From JACVRW01 sp038323835 (lineage in GTDB: Bacteria > Actinomycetota > Thermoleophilia > Solirubrobacterales > Thermoleophilaceae), in assembly GCA_038323835.1 (NCBI GenBank), contig JBBQHI010000007.1, positions 1-64,000 of the forward strand: a stretch of DNA of 64,000 bases, written 5' to 3'. The position numbers and the translations under genes were made by a program. Below the pieces are notes generated by a model that was given only the letters and a program-made list of their open reading frames with translations, had not been told where the DNA came from and ran no database searches. Of this stretch, positions 35,163-43,385 are shown one piece after another (position 1 is the stretch's first letter; each line of letters starts with the position of its first letter).

Positions 35163-37193
35163 TCATGGTCCGGTGGTCCGGTCCGCGAGCGCCTTGCCCC
35201 GCTCCGCCACGTGCTCGGGCGTGAATCCGAAATGCTCGTAGAGGGCCGGCTGCGGCCCCGACGCGCCGAAGCCCGTCATTCCGATCGACTCGCCGTCCGG
35301 GCCCACCCAGCGATCCCAGCCGAAGGTGGCGGCCGCCTCCACCGACACCCGCGCCCGCACCGACGGCGGCAGCACGGAGTCGCGGTAGGCCTCGTTCTGC
35401 TCGCCGAAGCGGTCGTAGCAGGGCATGCTCACCACCCTCGTGGGCACGCCGCGGTCCTCCAGCAGGTCGGCGGCGCCGAGGCAGATGGACACCTCCGAGC
35501 CGGTGCCGATCAGGATCAGGGCGGGGTCAGCGTCCGCGGGGTCGCGGAGCACGTAGGCCCCACGCGAGATGGCATCCTCGGGCACTGCGCCGGGATCCAG
35601 GATGGGGAGGTTCTGGCGGCTCAGGACGAGGGCGCACGGGCCGTCCTCCTGCTCCAAGGCGAACACCCAGGCCAGCGCGGTCTCGTTGGCGTCCGCCGGG
35701 CGCACGGCGTTGATGTTCGGCGTTGCGCGCAGGTGCGCGAGCTGCTCCACCGGCTGGTGCGTGGGGCCGTCCTCGCCGAGCCCGATCGAGTCGTGGGTGA
35801 ACACGTGGATCACCGGCAGGTGCATGAGCGCGGAAAGCCGGACCGCGCCATTCATGTAGTCGAGGAAGTTGAAGAATGTGGACCCGAAGGCACGCACGCC
35901 GTGCAGGTTGAGCCCGTTCACGATCGCGCCCATGCCGTGCTCGCGCACCCCGTAGTGCACGTTGCGCCCGGCGTAGTCACCCCGTTCGACCGAACCCCCG
36001 TCCTCGATGAAGGTGAGGGTCGAGGGCTCGAGGTCGGCCGAGCCGCTCACCAGGGTGGGCAGCTTGGCGGCGGCCCACTGGATCACGTCGCTCGACGCCT
36101 TTCGGGTGGCCACCGGCTTGTCCTCGGGTCTGAAGCGGGGGCGGTCGGCGGCCCACCCCTCGGGCAGGCGCCCGTCCATGAAGAGCGACAGCTCCTCGGC
36201 CAGCTCGGGGTTCTTTCCCCGGTAGGCCTCGAGGCGAGCCGTCCACTCGTCCTCGGCCTCGCGGCCGCGCTCGGCGACTCCGCGGAAGTGCTCGCGCACC
36301 TCCTCGGGCACCAGGAAGTGGGCGTCCGGATCCCAGCCGTAGACCTCCTTGGTCAGGCGCACCTCGTCCTCCCCCAGCGCCGAGCCGTGGGCCTTCTGGC
36401 TGTCCTGCTTGTTGGGCGACCCGAAGCCGATGTGCGTGCGGAGGATGATCAGCGACGGTCGCTCGGTCTCGGCCTTCGCGGCCTCCACCGCCGCCTCCAC
36501 GCGCTCGAGCCCGATGTCCTCGCCCAGGTTCTGCACGTGCCAGCCGTAGGCCTCGTAGCGGGCGCCCACGTCCTCGCTGAAGGCCATCTTCGTCTCGCCC
36601 GCGAGCTGGATCTTGTTGTCGTCGTAGAAGGCCACGAGCCGGCCGAGGCCCAGGTGGCCCGCCAGCGAGCTGGCCTCCGAGGCCACCCCCTCCTGCATGT
36701 CCCCGTCACTGGCGATCGAGTACGTGTAGTGATCGATGATCTCGTGGCCGCCCCGGTTGAAGCGGGCGGCGACCATCCGCTCGGCCAGCGCGAACCCCAC
36801 GGCATTCGAGATCCCCTGGCCCAGCGGGCCGGTGGTGACCTCCACCCCTGGCGCACCGTCGGCCTCGTGCTCGGGATGGCCGGGCGTGGGACTGCCGAGC
36901 TGGCGGAAGTTCTCCAGGTCCTCCAGGGAAATGCCGTATCCGCTCAGGTGGAGGGTCGAGTAGAGGAGCATCGAGGCGTGCCCGGCGGAGAGCACGAAGC
37001 GGTCCCGATCGAACCAGCCCGGATCGGCCGGGTTGTGCTTCATGACCCGCGTGTAGAGCAGGTAGGAGATCGGCGCGAGGGCCATGGGGGCGCCGGGATG
37101 ACCGGAGTTCGCCTTCTGGACCGCATCCATCGAGAGCGTGCGGATGGTGTTGATGCTGAGCTCGTCGATGTCCGTCGCGGTGCTGGTCGTCAT
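35163..37193 (-). CDS. tkt: Transketolase
   Basis: 676 residues from ATG 37193. ANSGHPGAPMALAP and SAGHASMLLYSTLHL are N-terminal active-site motifs; ASDGDMQEGVASEASSLAG followed by DDNKI is the thiamine diphosphate and magnesium motif; HDSIGLGEDGPTHQPVEQL lies in the pyrimidine domain. It transfers two-carbon units between sugar phosphates. It is the second gene of the operon, 26 bp downstream of glk. Confidence 0.97.
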   Translation of the reverse strand: MTTSTATDIDELSINTIRTLSMDAVQKANSGHPGAPMALAPISYLLYTRVMKHNPADPGWFDRDRFVLSAGHASMLLYSTLHLSGYGISLEDLENFRQLGSPTPGHPEHEADGAPGVEVTTGPLGQGISNAVGFALAERMVAARFNRGGHEIIDHYTYSIASDGDMQEGVASEASSLAGHLGLGRLVAFYDDNKIQLAGETKMAFSEDVGARYEAYGWHVQNLGEDIGLERVEAAVEAAKAETERPSLIILRTHIGFGSPNKQDSQKAHGSALGEDEVRLTKEVYGWDPDAHFLVPEEVREHFRGVAERGREAEDEWTARLEAYRGKNPELAEELSLFMDGRLPEGWAADRPRFRPEDKPVATRKASSDVIQWAAAKLPTLVSGSADLEPSTLTFIEDGGSVERGDYAGRNVHYGVREHGMGAIVNGLNLHGVRAFGSTFFNFLDYMNGAVRLSALMHLPVIHVFTHDSIGLGEDGPTHQPVEQLAHLRATPNINAVRPADANETALAWVFALEQEDGPCALVLSRQNLPILDPGAVPEDAISRGAYVLRDPADADPALILIGTGSEVSICLGAADLLEDRGVPTRVVSMPCYDRFGEQNEAYRDSVLPPSVRARVSVEAAATFGWDRWVGPDGESIGMTGFGASGPQPALYEHFGFTPEHVAERGKALADRTTGP

Positions 37194-37219
37194 TCGGCTC
37201 CCTGGATCGATGTGGTGCC

Positions 37220-38188
37220 CTACGCGGCAGTATCGCGCGCCCACTCCTGAGCTGCGAGCACCCCAGCCCCCACCACTCCGGCATCCGCGCCCCCGCGGGC
37301 CAGCGAGACGGTAACGCGTCTCCAGAGGGCCGGGAGTGCGCGCGACCCGGCCTCGTCCACCGCCCGGTCCAGGTACAGCTCCGACGCGTTCGACAGGCCG
37401 CCGCCTATCACGATGTACTCGGGCTCGAACACGTTCACGTAGCCGGCGATGGCCACGCCGAGCATGCGCGCGAAGCGGTCGAACACGCGCAGGGCGTCGG
37501 CGTCGCCATGACGCGCCGCGGTCACGATCGCACGCCCGCTCACCCGGCCGCGCTCGTCCAGGGCGGCCGAGAGCCCGCTATCCGGCATGTCGCGGGCGAA
37601 CTCCGTGGCGTCGCGTTCCAATGCCTGTCCGCTGCAGTAGGCCTCCAGGCATCCGCGGCCCGGGCAGTTGCCCGGGCAGGGCGGCCCCTCGGGATCCACC
37701 GTGAAGTGGCCGAGCTCCGCGCCCATGCCGTGCGCGCCGCGGAAGATCTGGCCGCCGATCACAACCCCGCCCCCAACGCCGGTGCCGAGCGTGATCATGA
37801 GTAGGACGCGCGCGGGGGGGTCGTCCACCAGCTGGGCCTCGGCCAGCGCCGCGCAGTTGGCGTCGTTGTCCACGTACACCGGCACCTTGAAGCGGCGGAA
37901 CAGCTCCTCCCTGAGCGCCACCCCGGTGAGCGGGATATTCACGCTCGACTCCACGGTGCCGGTGGCGTACTCGATCTGAGAGGGCACCCCCACGCCCACC
38001 GCCACCGGCGGTCCGGTGGCCGCGATCACCTGCCGTGCCCTGGCCTCGAGACCGTCCAGCAGGGCCTCTGCGCTGTCCAGAACGGTGGGGGACTGCTCCA
38101 GGTGCTCGACGCGCCCGCCCACCACCGCCGCCACGGCCACCTTGGTGCCGCCGACGTCCACTCCGAGTACCAGGGGTTCGCTGTTCAC
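37220..38188 (-). CDS. glk: ROK-family glucokinase
   Basis: 322 residues from GTG 38188. LGVDVGGTKVAVA binds ATP phosphates, ELGHFTVDPEGP carries the sugar-binding histidine, and CPGNCPGRGCLEAYCSG is the ROK zinc-binding cysteine motif. No helix-turn-helix is fused, so it is a kinase and not a repressor. It would phosphorylate glucose released by the GH15 enzyme encoded in the same operon and feed zwf or pgi. A second, more distant ROK protein is at 40117. Confidence 0.92.
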   Translation of the reverse strand: MNSEPLVLGVDVGGTKVAVAAVVGGRVEHLEQSPTVLDSAEALLDGLEARARQVIAATGPPVAVGVGVPSQIEYATGTVESSVNIPLTGVALREELFRRFKVPVYVDNDANCAALAEAQLVDDPPARVLLMITLGTGVGGGVVIGGQIFRGAHGMGAELGHFTVDPEGPPCPGNCPGRGCLEAYCSGQALERDATEFARDMPDSGLSAALDERGRVSGRAIVTAARHGDADALRVFDRFARMLGVAIAGYVNVFEPEYIVIGGGLSNASELYLDRAVDEAGSRALPALWRRVTVSLARGGADAGVVGAGVLAAQEWARDTAA

Positions 38189-38334
38189 CGGGGGATTGTG
38201 TTCCGCCGGAGCCGCGATAAGCAAGCGCGAACGGAAAATCGCGACCGGGTGGCGCTCGCAGGGCCGGGCGCGATAGGGTCGCCCAGCGGTTTTGCGGGCG
38301 GCCGGACGGGCGCCCCAGGGACGAGGAGCAGAGC

Positions 38335-38766
38335 GTGTTCAAGTCGATACTCGTGGGCACCGACGGGTCGCCCCGCGCGGAACGGGCGGTGGAGGAGGCC
38401 GTGGCGCTGGCCAAGAGCCAGGGCTCGCAGATCTTTCTCGTGGCCGCCTATATGGAGAAGGAGCCCTTTCGCGAGTCGATCCAGAGCAGCGCCAAGGTGG
38501 CCGTGGGACATCTTCGCGAGGCCGCCGAGCAGGTGTTGAGCCGGGCTTCCCGGAGGGCCGAGGAGGCGGGTGTGCCGGTGGAGTTCGAGGCCCGCGTGGG
38601 CGACCCCGCGGACGTCCTGCTGGACGTGGCCGCCGAGCGCGGCGTGGACCTGATCGTGATCGGCAACAGGGGCATGACAGGGGCCCGCCGCTACTGGGTC
38701 GGCAACGTGCCCAACAAGATCTCTCATCACGCCGAGTGCAGCGTGATGATCGTGCGCACCGACTGA
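38335..38766 (+). CDS. Universal stress protein (UspA family)
   Basis: 143 residues from GTG 38335, preceded by GAGGAG about seven bases upstream. ILVGTDGSPRAERAVEEA starts the fold, and IGNRGMTGARRYWVGNVPNK fits the ATP-binding G-2x-G-9x-G pattern with asparagine replacing the final Ser/Thr. It is a single-domain stress protein that probably binds ATP. It is divergent from glk. The array of palindromic half-units starts three bases after its stop. Confidence 0.9.
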   Translation: MFKSILVGTDGSPRAERAVEEAVALAKSQGSQIFLVAAYMEKEPFRESIQSSAKVAVGHLREAAEQVLSRASRRAEEAGVPVEFEARVGDPADVLLDVAAERGVDLIVIGNRGMTGARRYWVGNVPNKISHHAECSVMIVRTD

Positions 38767-38768
38767 GT

Positions 38769-38849
38769 GGCTGCGGTGCTCGCCCGATGACATAAGGCTG
38801 CGGTGCTCGCCCGATGACATAAGGCTGCGGTGCTCGCCCGATGACATAA
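38769..38849 (-). repeat. Three tandem 27-bp truncated palindromic units
   Basis: Units at 38769-38795, 38796-38822 and 38823-38849 are identical. Each is the left half GGCTGCGGTGCTCGCCCGAT of the 45-bp element followed by GACATAA. They adjoin directly with no spacers, so this is not a CRISPR. Confidence 0.9.
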
Positions 38850-38894
38850 GGCTGCGGTGCTCGCCCGATCAGCGATCGGGCTGCGCTCCTCGCC
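38850..38894 (-). repeat. 45-bp palindromic element, complete unit of the array
   Basis: Full unit ending the half-unit array. Core GCCCGATC, loop AGC, GATCGGGC; ends GGCTGCGG and CTCCTCGCC. Confidence 0.92.
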
Positions 38895-38918
38895 GGCGAT
38901 CGGGCTGCGCTCCTCGCC
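38895..38918 (-). repeat. Palindromic element, right half only
   Basis: GGCGATCGGGCTGCGCTCCT and CGCC repeat the right half of the preceding unit. The array thus contains three left halves, one whole unit and one right half. Confidence 0.85.
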
Positions 38919-38930
38919 TAAGTCGTGGCT

Positions 38931-39085
38931 CGGCGAGCGCAGCTTCCCTCAACTTCGTGGACGCGCCGGGCTCGGCGGCGTCCTCGTTCGACGCCGAGAC
39001 GTTCGCCCGTCTCCAGCAGGTCAAGTCGGAGCGCGACCCGGACGGGATCTTCAGGGCCAACCACGAGATGGCCGTCCGGGTCTAG
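38931..39085 (+). pseudogene. Remnant of a BBE-type FAD-linked oxidase, C-terminal end only
   Basis: The frame ending at TAG 39083-39085 reads SLNFVDAPGSAASSFDAETF, then RLQQVKSERDPDGIFRANHE. This is the conserved end of berberine-bridge-like oxidases (NF, then RL--K---DPD--FR-NH). About 45 codons remain; the FAD domain and any start are missing, and the homology begins a few bases after the repeat array. It looks like the leftover of a gene deleted at the repeats. The remaining bases of the 38767-39095 interval hold only the array. Confidence 0.7.
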
Positions 39086-39095
39086 CCCAGCGCCC

Positions 39096-39551
39096 TCAGA
39101 ACCCCTCGCCGGGCCACGGCACGCCCGAGTAGCGCTCGATCACCGGGCCGGGCGGGGGCGCCACCTCGCTGAACAGGTCCGTGGGCACGATCGTGCCCGG
39201 GAAGAGGCGGGCGAAGGGATCCTCGCCGAACCAGCGCGGATCACGGGCCACGGTCACGGCGCCCGCGCAGCGGCTCGAGTCCAGGGCGAAGGTGCTCACG
39301 CACACCAGGTCGGGGCCGAGCAGCGGCAGCCACCAGGCCAGGGCGTCGCTGCGGGCCTGCTGCACCGCCGGGTCGTCGAACAGCAGCGCGGCCTCCGGAT
39401 CGGCCAGCGCGCACACGTGAGCGTGGGCGCCGGCCACGGCGTCGCCGGCCAGGCAGCGGGCGTCCAGACGGAGGCGGCGCCCTCCCGATCGCCGGTCGGT
39501 GCCGATCCGAGCGCCGTCGAAGAAGACATACGCGAAGCCGGCAGGGCTCAT
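39096..39551 (-). CDS. Hypothetical protein
   Basis: 151 residues from ATG 39551, overlapping the redoxin stop by 4 bp, so it is coupled to it. It begins SPAGFAYVFFDGARIGTD and contains WWLPLLGPDLVCVSTFAL; the C-terminus is rich in proline with GVPWPGEGF. There is no signal peptide and no motif I recognise. The tight coupling to a peroxiredoxin-like protein may mean a shared role in redox or stress response, but this is only context. Confidence 0.6.
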   Translation of the reverse strand: MSPAGFAYVFFDGARIGTDRRSGGRRLRLDARCLAGDAVAGAHAHVCALADPEAALLFDDPAVQQARSDALAWWLPLLGPDLVCVSTFALDSSRCAGAVTVARDPRWFGEDPFARLFPGTIVPTDLFSEVAPPPGPVIERYSGVPWPGEGF

Positions 39552-40051
39552 TCGGACGGCACCTCCCAGTCCGGCCGGATCTCCCGCGTGATCGCGCGCA
39601 TGTCGCCCCGGAGCTCCTCCATCGTGGCCCGCCCCCAAAACCAGTAGCCGTTGTAGGCGGCGTGGATGGTCAGGTCCGGGCGGAGGGTGAACGCCGCGGG
39701 CCGATAGGGGCGGTGAACGGTGTCGGTGGTCTCCTCGAGCCCCAGCCTCGGAAGCCAGTCTCGCTGCGCGTCAGAGAGGAAGGTGAACCGCGCGCCGAGC
39801 CCGGCACGGAAGGCCGACTGCACCTCGGGTGGATCCACCGACACCACCACGATGCGCGCGTAGGCCACCTCGAACTCGGACTGGATCGCCGTGAGCTCGC
39901 GCAGGTAGCGCTGCTCCTTCGGGCACCACCAGCCCCGCGACGTGATGAGTACGAGTGGGTCCCCGGCGGCCAGCTCGGCGAGCGTTCGGGGCCGTCCGGA
40001 GTGGTCCGGGAGAGCGAGGTCCGGGAACGCCCGGCCGGAGGTGAGGTCCAT
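39548..40051 (-). CDS. AhpC/TSA-family redoxin with single-cysteine motif
   Basis: 167 residues. FPDLALPDHSGRPRTLAEL opens a thioredoxin fold and RGWWCPKEQRYLREL places the peroxidatic-type cysteine followed by Q instead of the second cysteine of CxxC proteins. No resolving cysteine is seen elsewhere, so a 1-Cys peroxiredoxin-like mechanism is likely. The ATG at 40051 is 28 bp downstream of a GTAAC sequence (40079-40083, minus strand) that recurs before nearby genes. Confidence 0.75.
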   Translation of the reverse strand: MDLTSGRAFPDLALPDHSGRPRTLAELAAGDPLVLITSRGWWCPKEQRYLRELTAIQSEFEVAYARIVVVSVDPPEVQSAFRAGLGARFTFLSDAQRDWLPRLGLEETTDTVHRPYRPAAFTLRPDLTIHAAYNGYWFWGRATMEELRGDMRAITREIRPDWEVPSE

Positions 40052-40116
40052 GTCGACCGGTCCCTCCTGCCCCCGACCCGTTACGCAACATGGCGCGAGC
40101 GGGTACCGTCAGGCGC

Positions 40117-41100
40117 ATGAAGGGCGGGATCGACCTCGGTGGCACCAAGGTCATGGCCGTGGTGGTGGGCCCCCGGGGCAAGGTGCTCGGCGAGGCCAAG
40201 AACGCCACCCCGCGTGAGGGCGGGCCGCCCGCTGTGGCCGAGGAGATCGCAAACACCATGCGCCAGGCGTGCGCGCAGGCCGGCGTCGATTCCGGTGAGC
40301 TCCTGGGTGTGGGCATCGGCTCCCCCGGGGCCGTGAACGCCGCGACCGGGACCGTGTCCGGCGCCGGCAACCTCCCCGACTGGGAGGGCGAGTTCCCGCT
40401 CGCCCCCACCCTGGCGCAGAGCCTGGGCTGCACCGTGGCGCTCGGCAACGACGTTCAGGTGGCCGTGGACGGCGAGTACGCCCTCGGCGCCGGTCGCAAG
40501 GTCAAGTCGATGCTCGGCGTGTGGTGGGGCACCGGCGTGGGCGGCGGGATCATCCTCGGCGGCAAGCCCTGGGTGGGCCGCGGCGCGGCCGGCGAGATCG
40601 GCCACGTGGTGGTGAAGATGGACGGTGCCCACTGCACCTGCGGCCGGCGAGGCTGCATGGAGGCCTACGCGGGACGGGGATCGATGGAGATCGAGGCGCG
40701 CCGCCGGGTGGACAAGGGCCACGAGACCGAGCTGTTCGAGATCATGGAGAAGCGGGGCCGCACGCGCCTGCAGAGCGGGGTCTGGGCGCGCGCGCTCGAG
40801 CGCGAGGATGCGCTGGCGGTGAAGCTGATCGACCGCGCGGTGGAGGCGCTCGGCGCCGGCGTGGCGTCCGTCGTGAACGTGCTCGACGTGGAGATGGTGG
40901 TGATCGGAGGCGGTCTCGGCTCGCGGCTGGGCGAGCCCTACGTGGAGCGCATCCGCGCGGCGATGATGCCCCACCTGTTCGTGGACGAGCGCCCGCCGCA
41001 GGTGGTGCCCGCCGGGCTCGGGGATCTGGGCGGGGCCATCGGCGCCACCCTGCTGATCAAGAATCGCGCGACTCACCGTCGCGCCCCGGCCGCCGCCTGA
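40117..41100 (+). CDS. ROK-family sugar kinase, second copy
   Basis: 327 residues from ATG 40117; an ATG nine codons earlier is possible. GGIDLGGTKVMAVVV, GVGGGIILGGKPWVG, EIGHVVVKMDGAHCTCGRRG and CMEAYAGRGSME show the ATP, sugar and zinc sites of ROK kinases. The GRRGCME motif is of glucokinase type but the substrate may be another hexose. It is divergent from the redoxin gene and convergent with the anti-sigma-like gene (3 bp between stops). Confidence 0.88.
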   Translation: MKGGIDLGGTKVMAVVVGPRGKVLGEAKNATPREGGPPAVAEEIANTMRQACAQAGVDSGELLGVGIGSPGAVNAATGTVSGAGNLPDWEGEFPLAPTLAQSLGCTVALGNDVQVAVDGEYALGAGRKVKSMLGVWWGTGVGGGIILGGKPWVGRGAAGEIGHVVVKMDGAHCTCGRRGCMEAYAGRGSMEIEARRRVDKGHETELFEIMEKRGRTRLQSGVWARALEREDALAVKLIDRAVEALGAGVASVVNVLDVEMVVIGGGLGSRLGEPYVERIRAAMMPHLFVDERPPQVVPAGLGDLGGAIGATLLIKNRATHRRAPAAA

Positions 41101-41103
41101 GCC

Positions 41104-41421
41104 CTAGCGGCGGGCGCGCCAGCCCCGGAACGCCTCAAGCAGGTCGGCGCGTAGGGACGCCGGGAGGGCCTCCTCGCGGAGGCTGCCGAGAGCCGCGGCG
41201 GTCTCACGCATCTGCACCAGGTAGTTCACGCAGTACGGGCACTCCTCGAGGTGAGCGTCGAAGCGAACCCGGTCGCGCTCTGGAAGCGTGCCCTCCAGGT
41301 AGTCGGTGATCACCTCCACGAGCTCGCGGCAGGCCATCTCCTCGAGTTCCGGCGTCGCGTCGCCCGGCGTGTTCCCGTTCAAGCTCGTGTCTCCATGCCA
41401 AGTGCCTCGGACGATGACCAT
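41104..41421 (-). CDS. Zinc-finger anti-sigma-like protein (zf-HC2)
   Basis: 105 residues from ATG 41421, which has GGAGGG eight bases upstream; a start at 41337 (just before ACRELVEVITDYLEG) is the alternative. The histidine and two cysteines in FDAHLEECPYCVNYL with the preceding ACREL cysteine form the HxxxCxxC zinc motif of ZAS anti-sigma factors. There is no membrane helix, so it would be a soluble redox- or metal-responsive partner of an ECF sigma factor. The only such sigma gene here is 6 kb away at 47295-47948. Confidence 0.8.
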   Translation of the reverse strand: MVIVRGTWHGDTSLNGNTPGDATPELEEMACRELVEVITDYLEGTLPERDRVRFDAHLEECPYCVNYLVQMRETAAALGSLREEALPASLRADLLEAFRGWRARR

Positions 41422-41434
41422 CGGGGCCGCCCTC

Positions 41435-41467
41435 CGTTACATCTCCCGATCGCGGCGAGGCGTAACG
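41435..41467. promoter_or_regulatory. Inverted CGTTAC...GTAACG pair between divergent genes
   Basis: CGTTAC (41435-41440) and GTAACG (41462-41467) face each other across 21 bases between the anti-sigma-like gene and GH15 copy 2. GTAAC also occurs before the redoxin (40079-40083) and the antiporter (47280-47284). In three of the sites a GAC-containing tetramer begins 16 bases downstream. Possible ECF-type promoter elements or an operator; unproven. Confidence 0.35.
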
Positions 41468-41519
41468 TCGCGCCCCCAAGCGTGACTGGACCCGGACAAC
41501 CGGATCCGGAGGGAAGTCC

Positions 41520-43385
41520 ATGAGTACCGTGTCGCCCCAGGTAGAAGCCGCAGCCACCAGCTCGTCATCCACCCCGATCGCCGACTACGGGCTGCTGGCG
41601 GACTGCAACTCCGCCGCGCTGGTGAGCCGCGACGGCTCGATCGACTGGCTCTGCCTGCCCCGCTACGACAGCGACGCGGTGCTTGCCCGCATCCTCGACC
41701 CGCACGCCGGGCACTGGTCGATCCGCCCCACCGCCGGCTTCACCTCCACGCGCCGCTACCTCGACGGGACGCTCGTGGTGGAGACGATCTTCGTCACGGA
41801 GGGGGGCCGAGCCCGCCTGATCGACGCAATGGCCTTCGCCGAGGGTCAGCGCGGACACGACCTGGGTCACGACTCCCCGCATGAGCTCCTGCGCCACGTG
41901 GAGGTCCTGTCCGGCACGGTCGAGCTGGCGATGGAGCTGGCGCCCCGGCCCGAGTTCGGCCTCGTGAAGCCGCTCGTGCGCGTGGTGGAGGGCGGCGCCC
42001 GGACGTTCGGGGCGGGCAGGGTGGCCCTGTCCTCCGACGTGCCGATCGAGGCCGAGGACTCCACTCTCCGCTGCACCGTGACTCTGACCGAGGGCGAGGG
42101 CGCCGGGTTCGCCCTGCGCTGGGCGGCGCCCGAGAAGCGGACGTCCGAGGCCACCCCGGCGGACGAGGTGGCTGCGCGGATCGCGGACACCGTGGACGCA
42201 TGGCGCTCCTGGGAGCGCGAGCACGACATCTACGAGGGGCCGCACCGCGACCAGGTGCGTCTCAGCTCACGTGTGCTGAAGGGGCTCACCTATCGCCCCA
42301 CCGGAGCCATCGTGGCCGCACCCACCACCTCCCTGCCGGAGACCGTGGGCGGGGAGCGCAACTGGGACTACCGCTTCTCCTGGATCCGCGACTCGAGCCT
42401 CACCATCGAGGCGCTCTACATCGGCGCGTGCTCGGACGAGGCCGAGGACTTCATCTCCTTCATGACCAGCTCGGCCGGGGGGCGCGCCGGCGAGGGATCG
42501 CTCCAGATCATGTACGGGATAGGGGGCGAGCACGACCTCTCCGAGCGCGAGTTGCCGCACCTCGCCGGATGGCGGGACTCGAAGCCGGTGCGCGTGGGAA
42601 ACGGCGCCTGGGGCCAGGTGCAGCTCGACGTGTACGGAGAGCTGCTCAACTCCCTGTGGCTCTACCGCGAGGAGCTCGGGGTGTTCCACCCGGAGATTCA
42701 GGCGTTCGTGGCCGACCTCGCCGATACCGCGGCCGCGCGCTGGAACGAGACCGACTCCGGCATGTGGGAGATGCGCGGCGACCCACGCCACCACCTCTCC
42801 TCCAAGGTGCTCTGCTGGACCGCTCTCGACCGGGCCGTCCGGCTCGCCCCTCAGCTGGGCGAGCACGCCAAGGTCGAGGAGTGGGAGGCAGAGCGCGACC
42901 GCATCCGGGAGGCCGTGCTCGATCGCGGCTGGAGCGAGGCCCGCGGCGCCTACGCGCAATCGTTCGACTCCGACGAGCTCGATGCCGCGCAGCTCCTCAT
43001 GCCGATCCTCGGGTTCCTGCCCGCCACCGACGAGCGGATGCGCTCGACCATCGACGCGATCGCCGACGGCCTGACCGAGGACGGACTCGTCCTGCGCTAC
43101 CGCAACGACGAGGGCCTCAACGCCGACGGCCTGACGGGCGAGGAGGGCACCTTCGTGATCTGCTCCTTCTGGCTCGTGTCCTGTCTGGCCAAGGCCGGGG
43201 AGATCGAGCGCGCGGAGAGGCTCTTCGACCGGCTCGCCGGGTACGCGAATGACCTCGGTCTGCTCGCCGAGGAGATCGACACCGCGAACAACGAGCTGCT
43301 GGGTAACTTCCCGCAGGCATTCAGCCACATCGGCCTGATCACGGCCGCTTGGGAGATCGACAAGGCCCGGGAGGCCACCACGTGA
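41520..43385 (+). CDS. GH15 glycoside hydrolase, copy 2
   Basis: 621 residues from ATG 41520 with GGAGGG eight bases upstream. PIADYGLLADCNSAALVSRD, LCLPRYDSDAVLARILD, GERNWDYRFSWIRDSS, GSLQIMYGIGG and EEGTFVICSFWLVSCL parallel copy 1, but the N-terminal sandwich has diverged widely and has no inserted palindromic element. It probably hydrolyses trehalose or an alpha-glucan. The stop overlaps the GTG of the next gene by 4 bp. Confidence 0.88.
   Translation: MSTVSPQVEAAATSSSSTPIADYGLLADCNSAALVSRDGSIDWLCLPRYDSDAVLARILDPHAGHWSIRPTAGFTSTRRYLDGTLVVETIFVTEGGRARLIDAMAFAEGQRGHDLGHDSPHELLRHVEVLSGTVELAMELAPRPEFGLVKPLVRVVEGGARTFGAGRVALSSDVPIEAEDSTLRCTVTLTEGEGAGFALRWAAPEKRTSEATPADEVAARIADTVDAWRSWEREHDIYEGPHRDQVRLSSRVLKGLTYRPTGAIVAAPTTSLPETVGGERNWDYRFSWIRDSSLTIEALYIGACSDEAEDFISFMTSSAGGRAGEGSLQIMYGIGGEHDLSERELPHLAGWRDSKPVRVGNGAWGQVQLDVYGELLNSLWLYREELGVFHPEIQAFVADLADTAAARWNETDSGMWEMRGDPRHHLSSKVLCWTALDRAVRLAPQLGEHAKVEEWEAERDRIREAVLDRGWSEARGAYAQSFDSDELDAAQLLMPILGFLPATDERMRSTIDAIADGLTEDGLVLRYRNDEGLNADGLTGEEGTFVICSFWLVSCLAKAGEIERAERLFDRLAGYANDLGLLAEEIDTANNELLGNFPQAFSHIGLITAAWEIDKAREATT

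Larger units (their letters stand above)
22750..38188 (-). other. Predicted ten-gene pentose-phosphate operon
   Basis: Transcribed right to left: glk, tkt, tal-pgi, gnd, zwf, opcA, GH15, fabD, M36 protease, pgl. Junctions are 26 bp, 19 bp, 1-bp overlap, 4-bp overlap, 16-bp overlap, 4-bp overlap, 5 bp, 4-bp overlap and 10 bp. No gap is long enough for an obvious independent promoter and no palindromic element lies in any junction. Confidence 0.75.

Noticed and set aside
38769..38918. CRISPR array
   Set aside because: The repeated units join directly with no variable spacers and belong to the dispersed 45-bp palindromic family; no cas gene is present.
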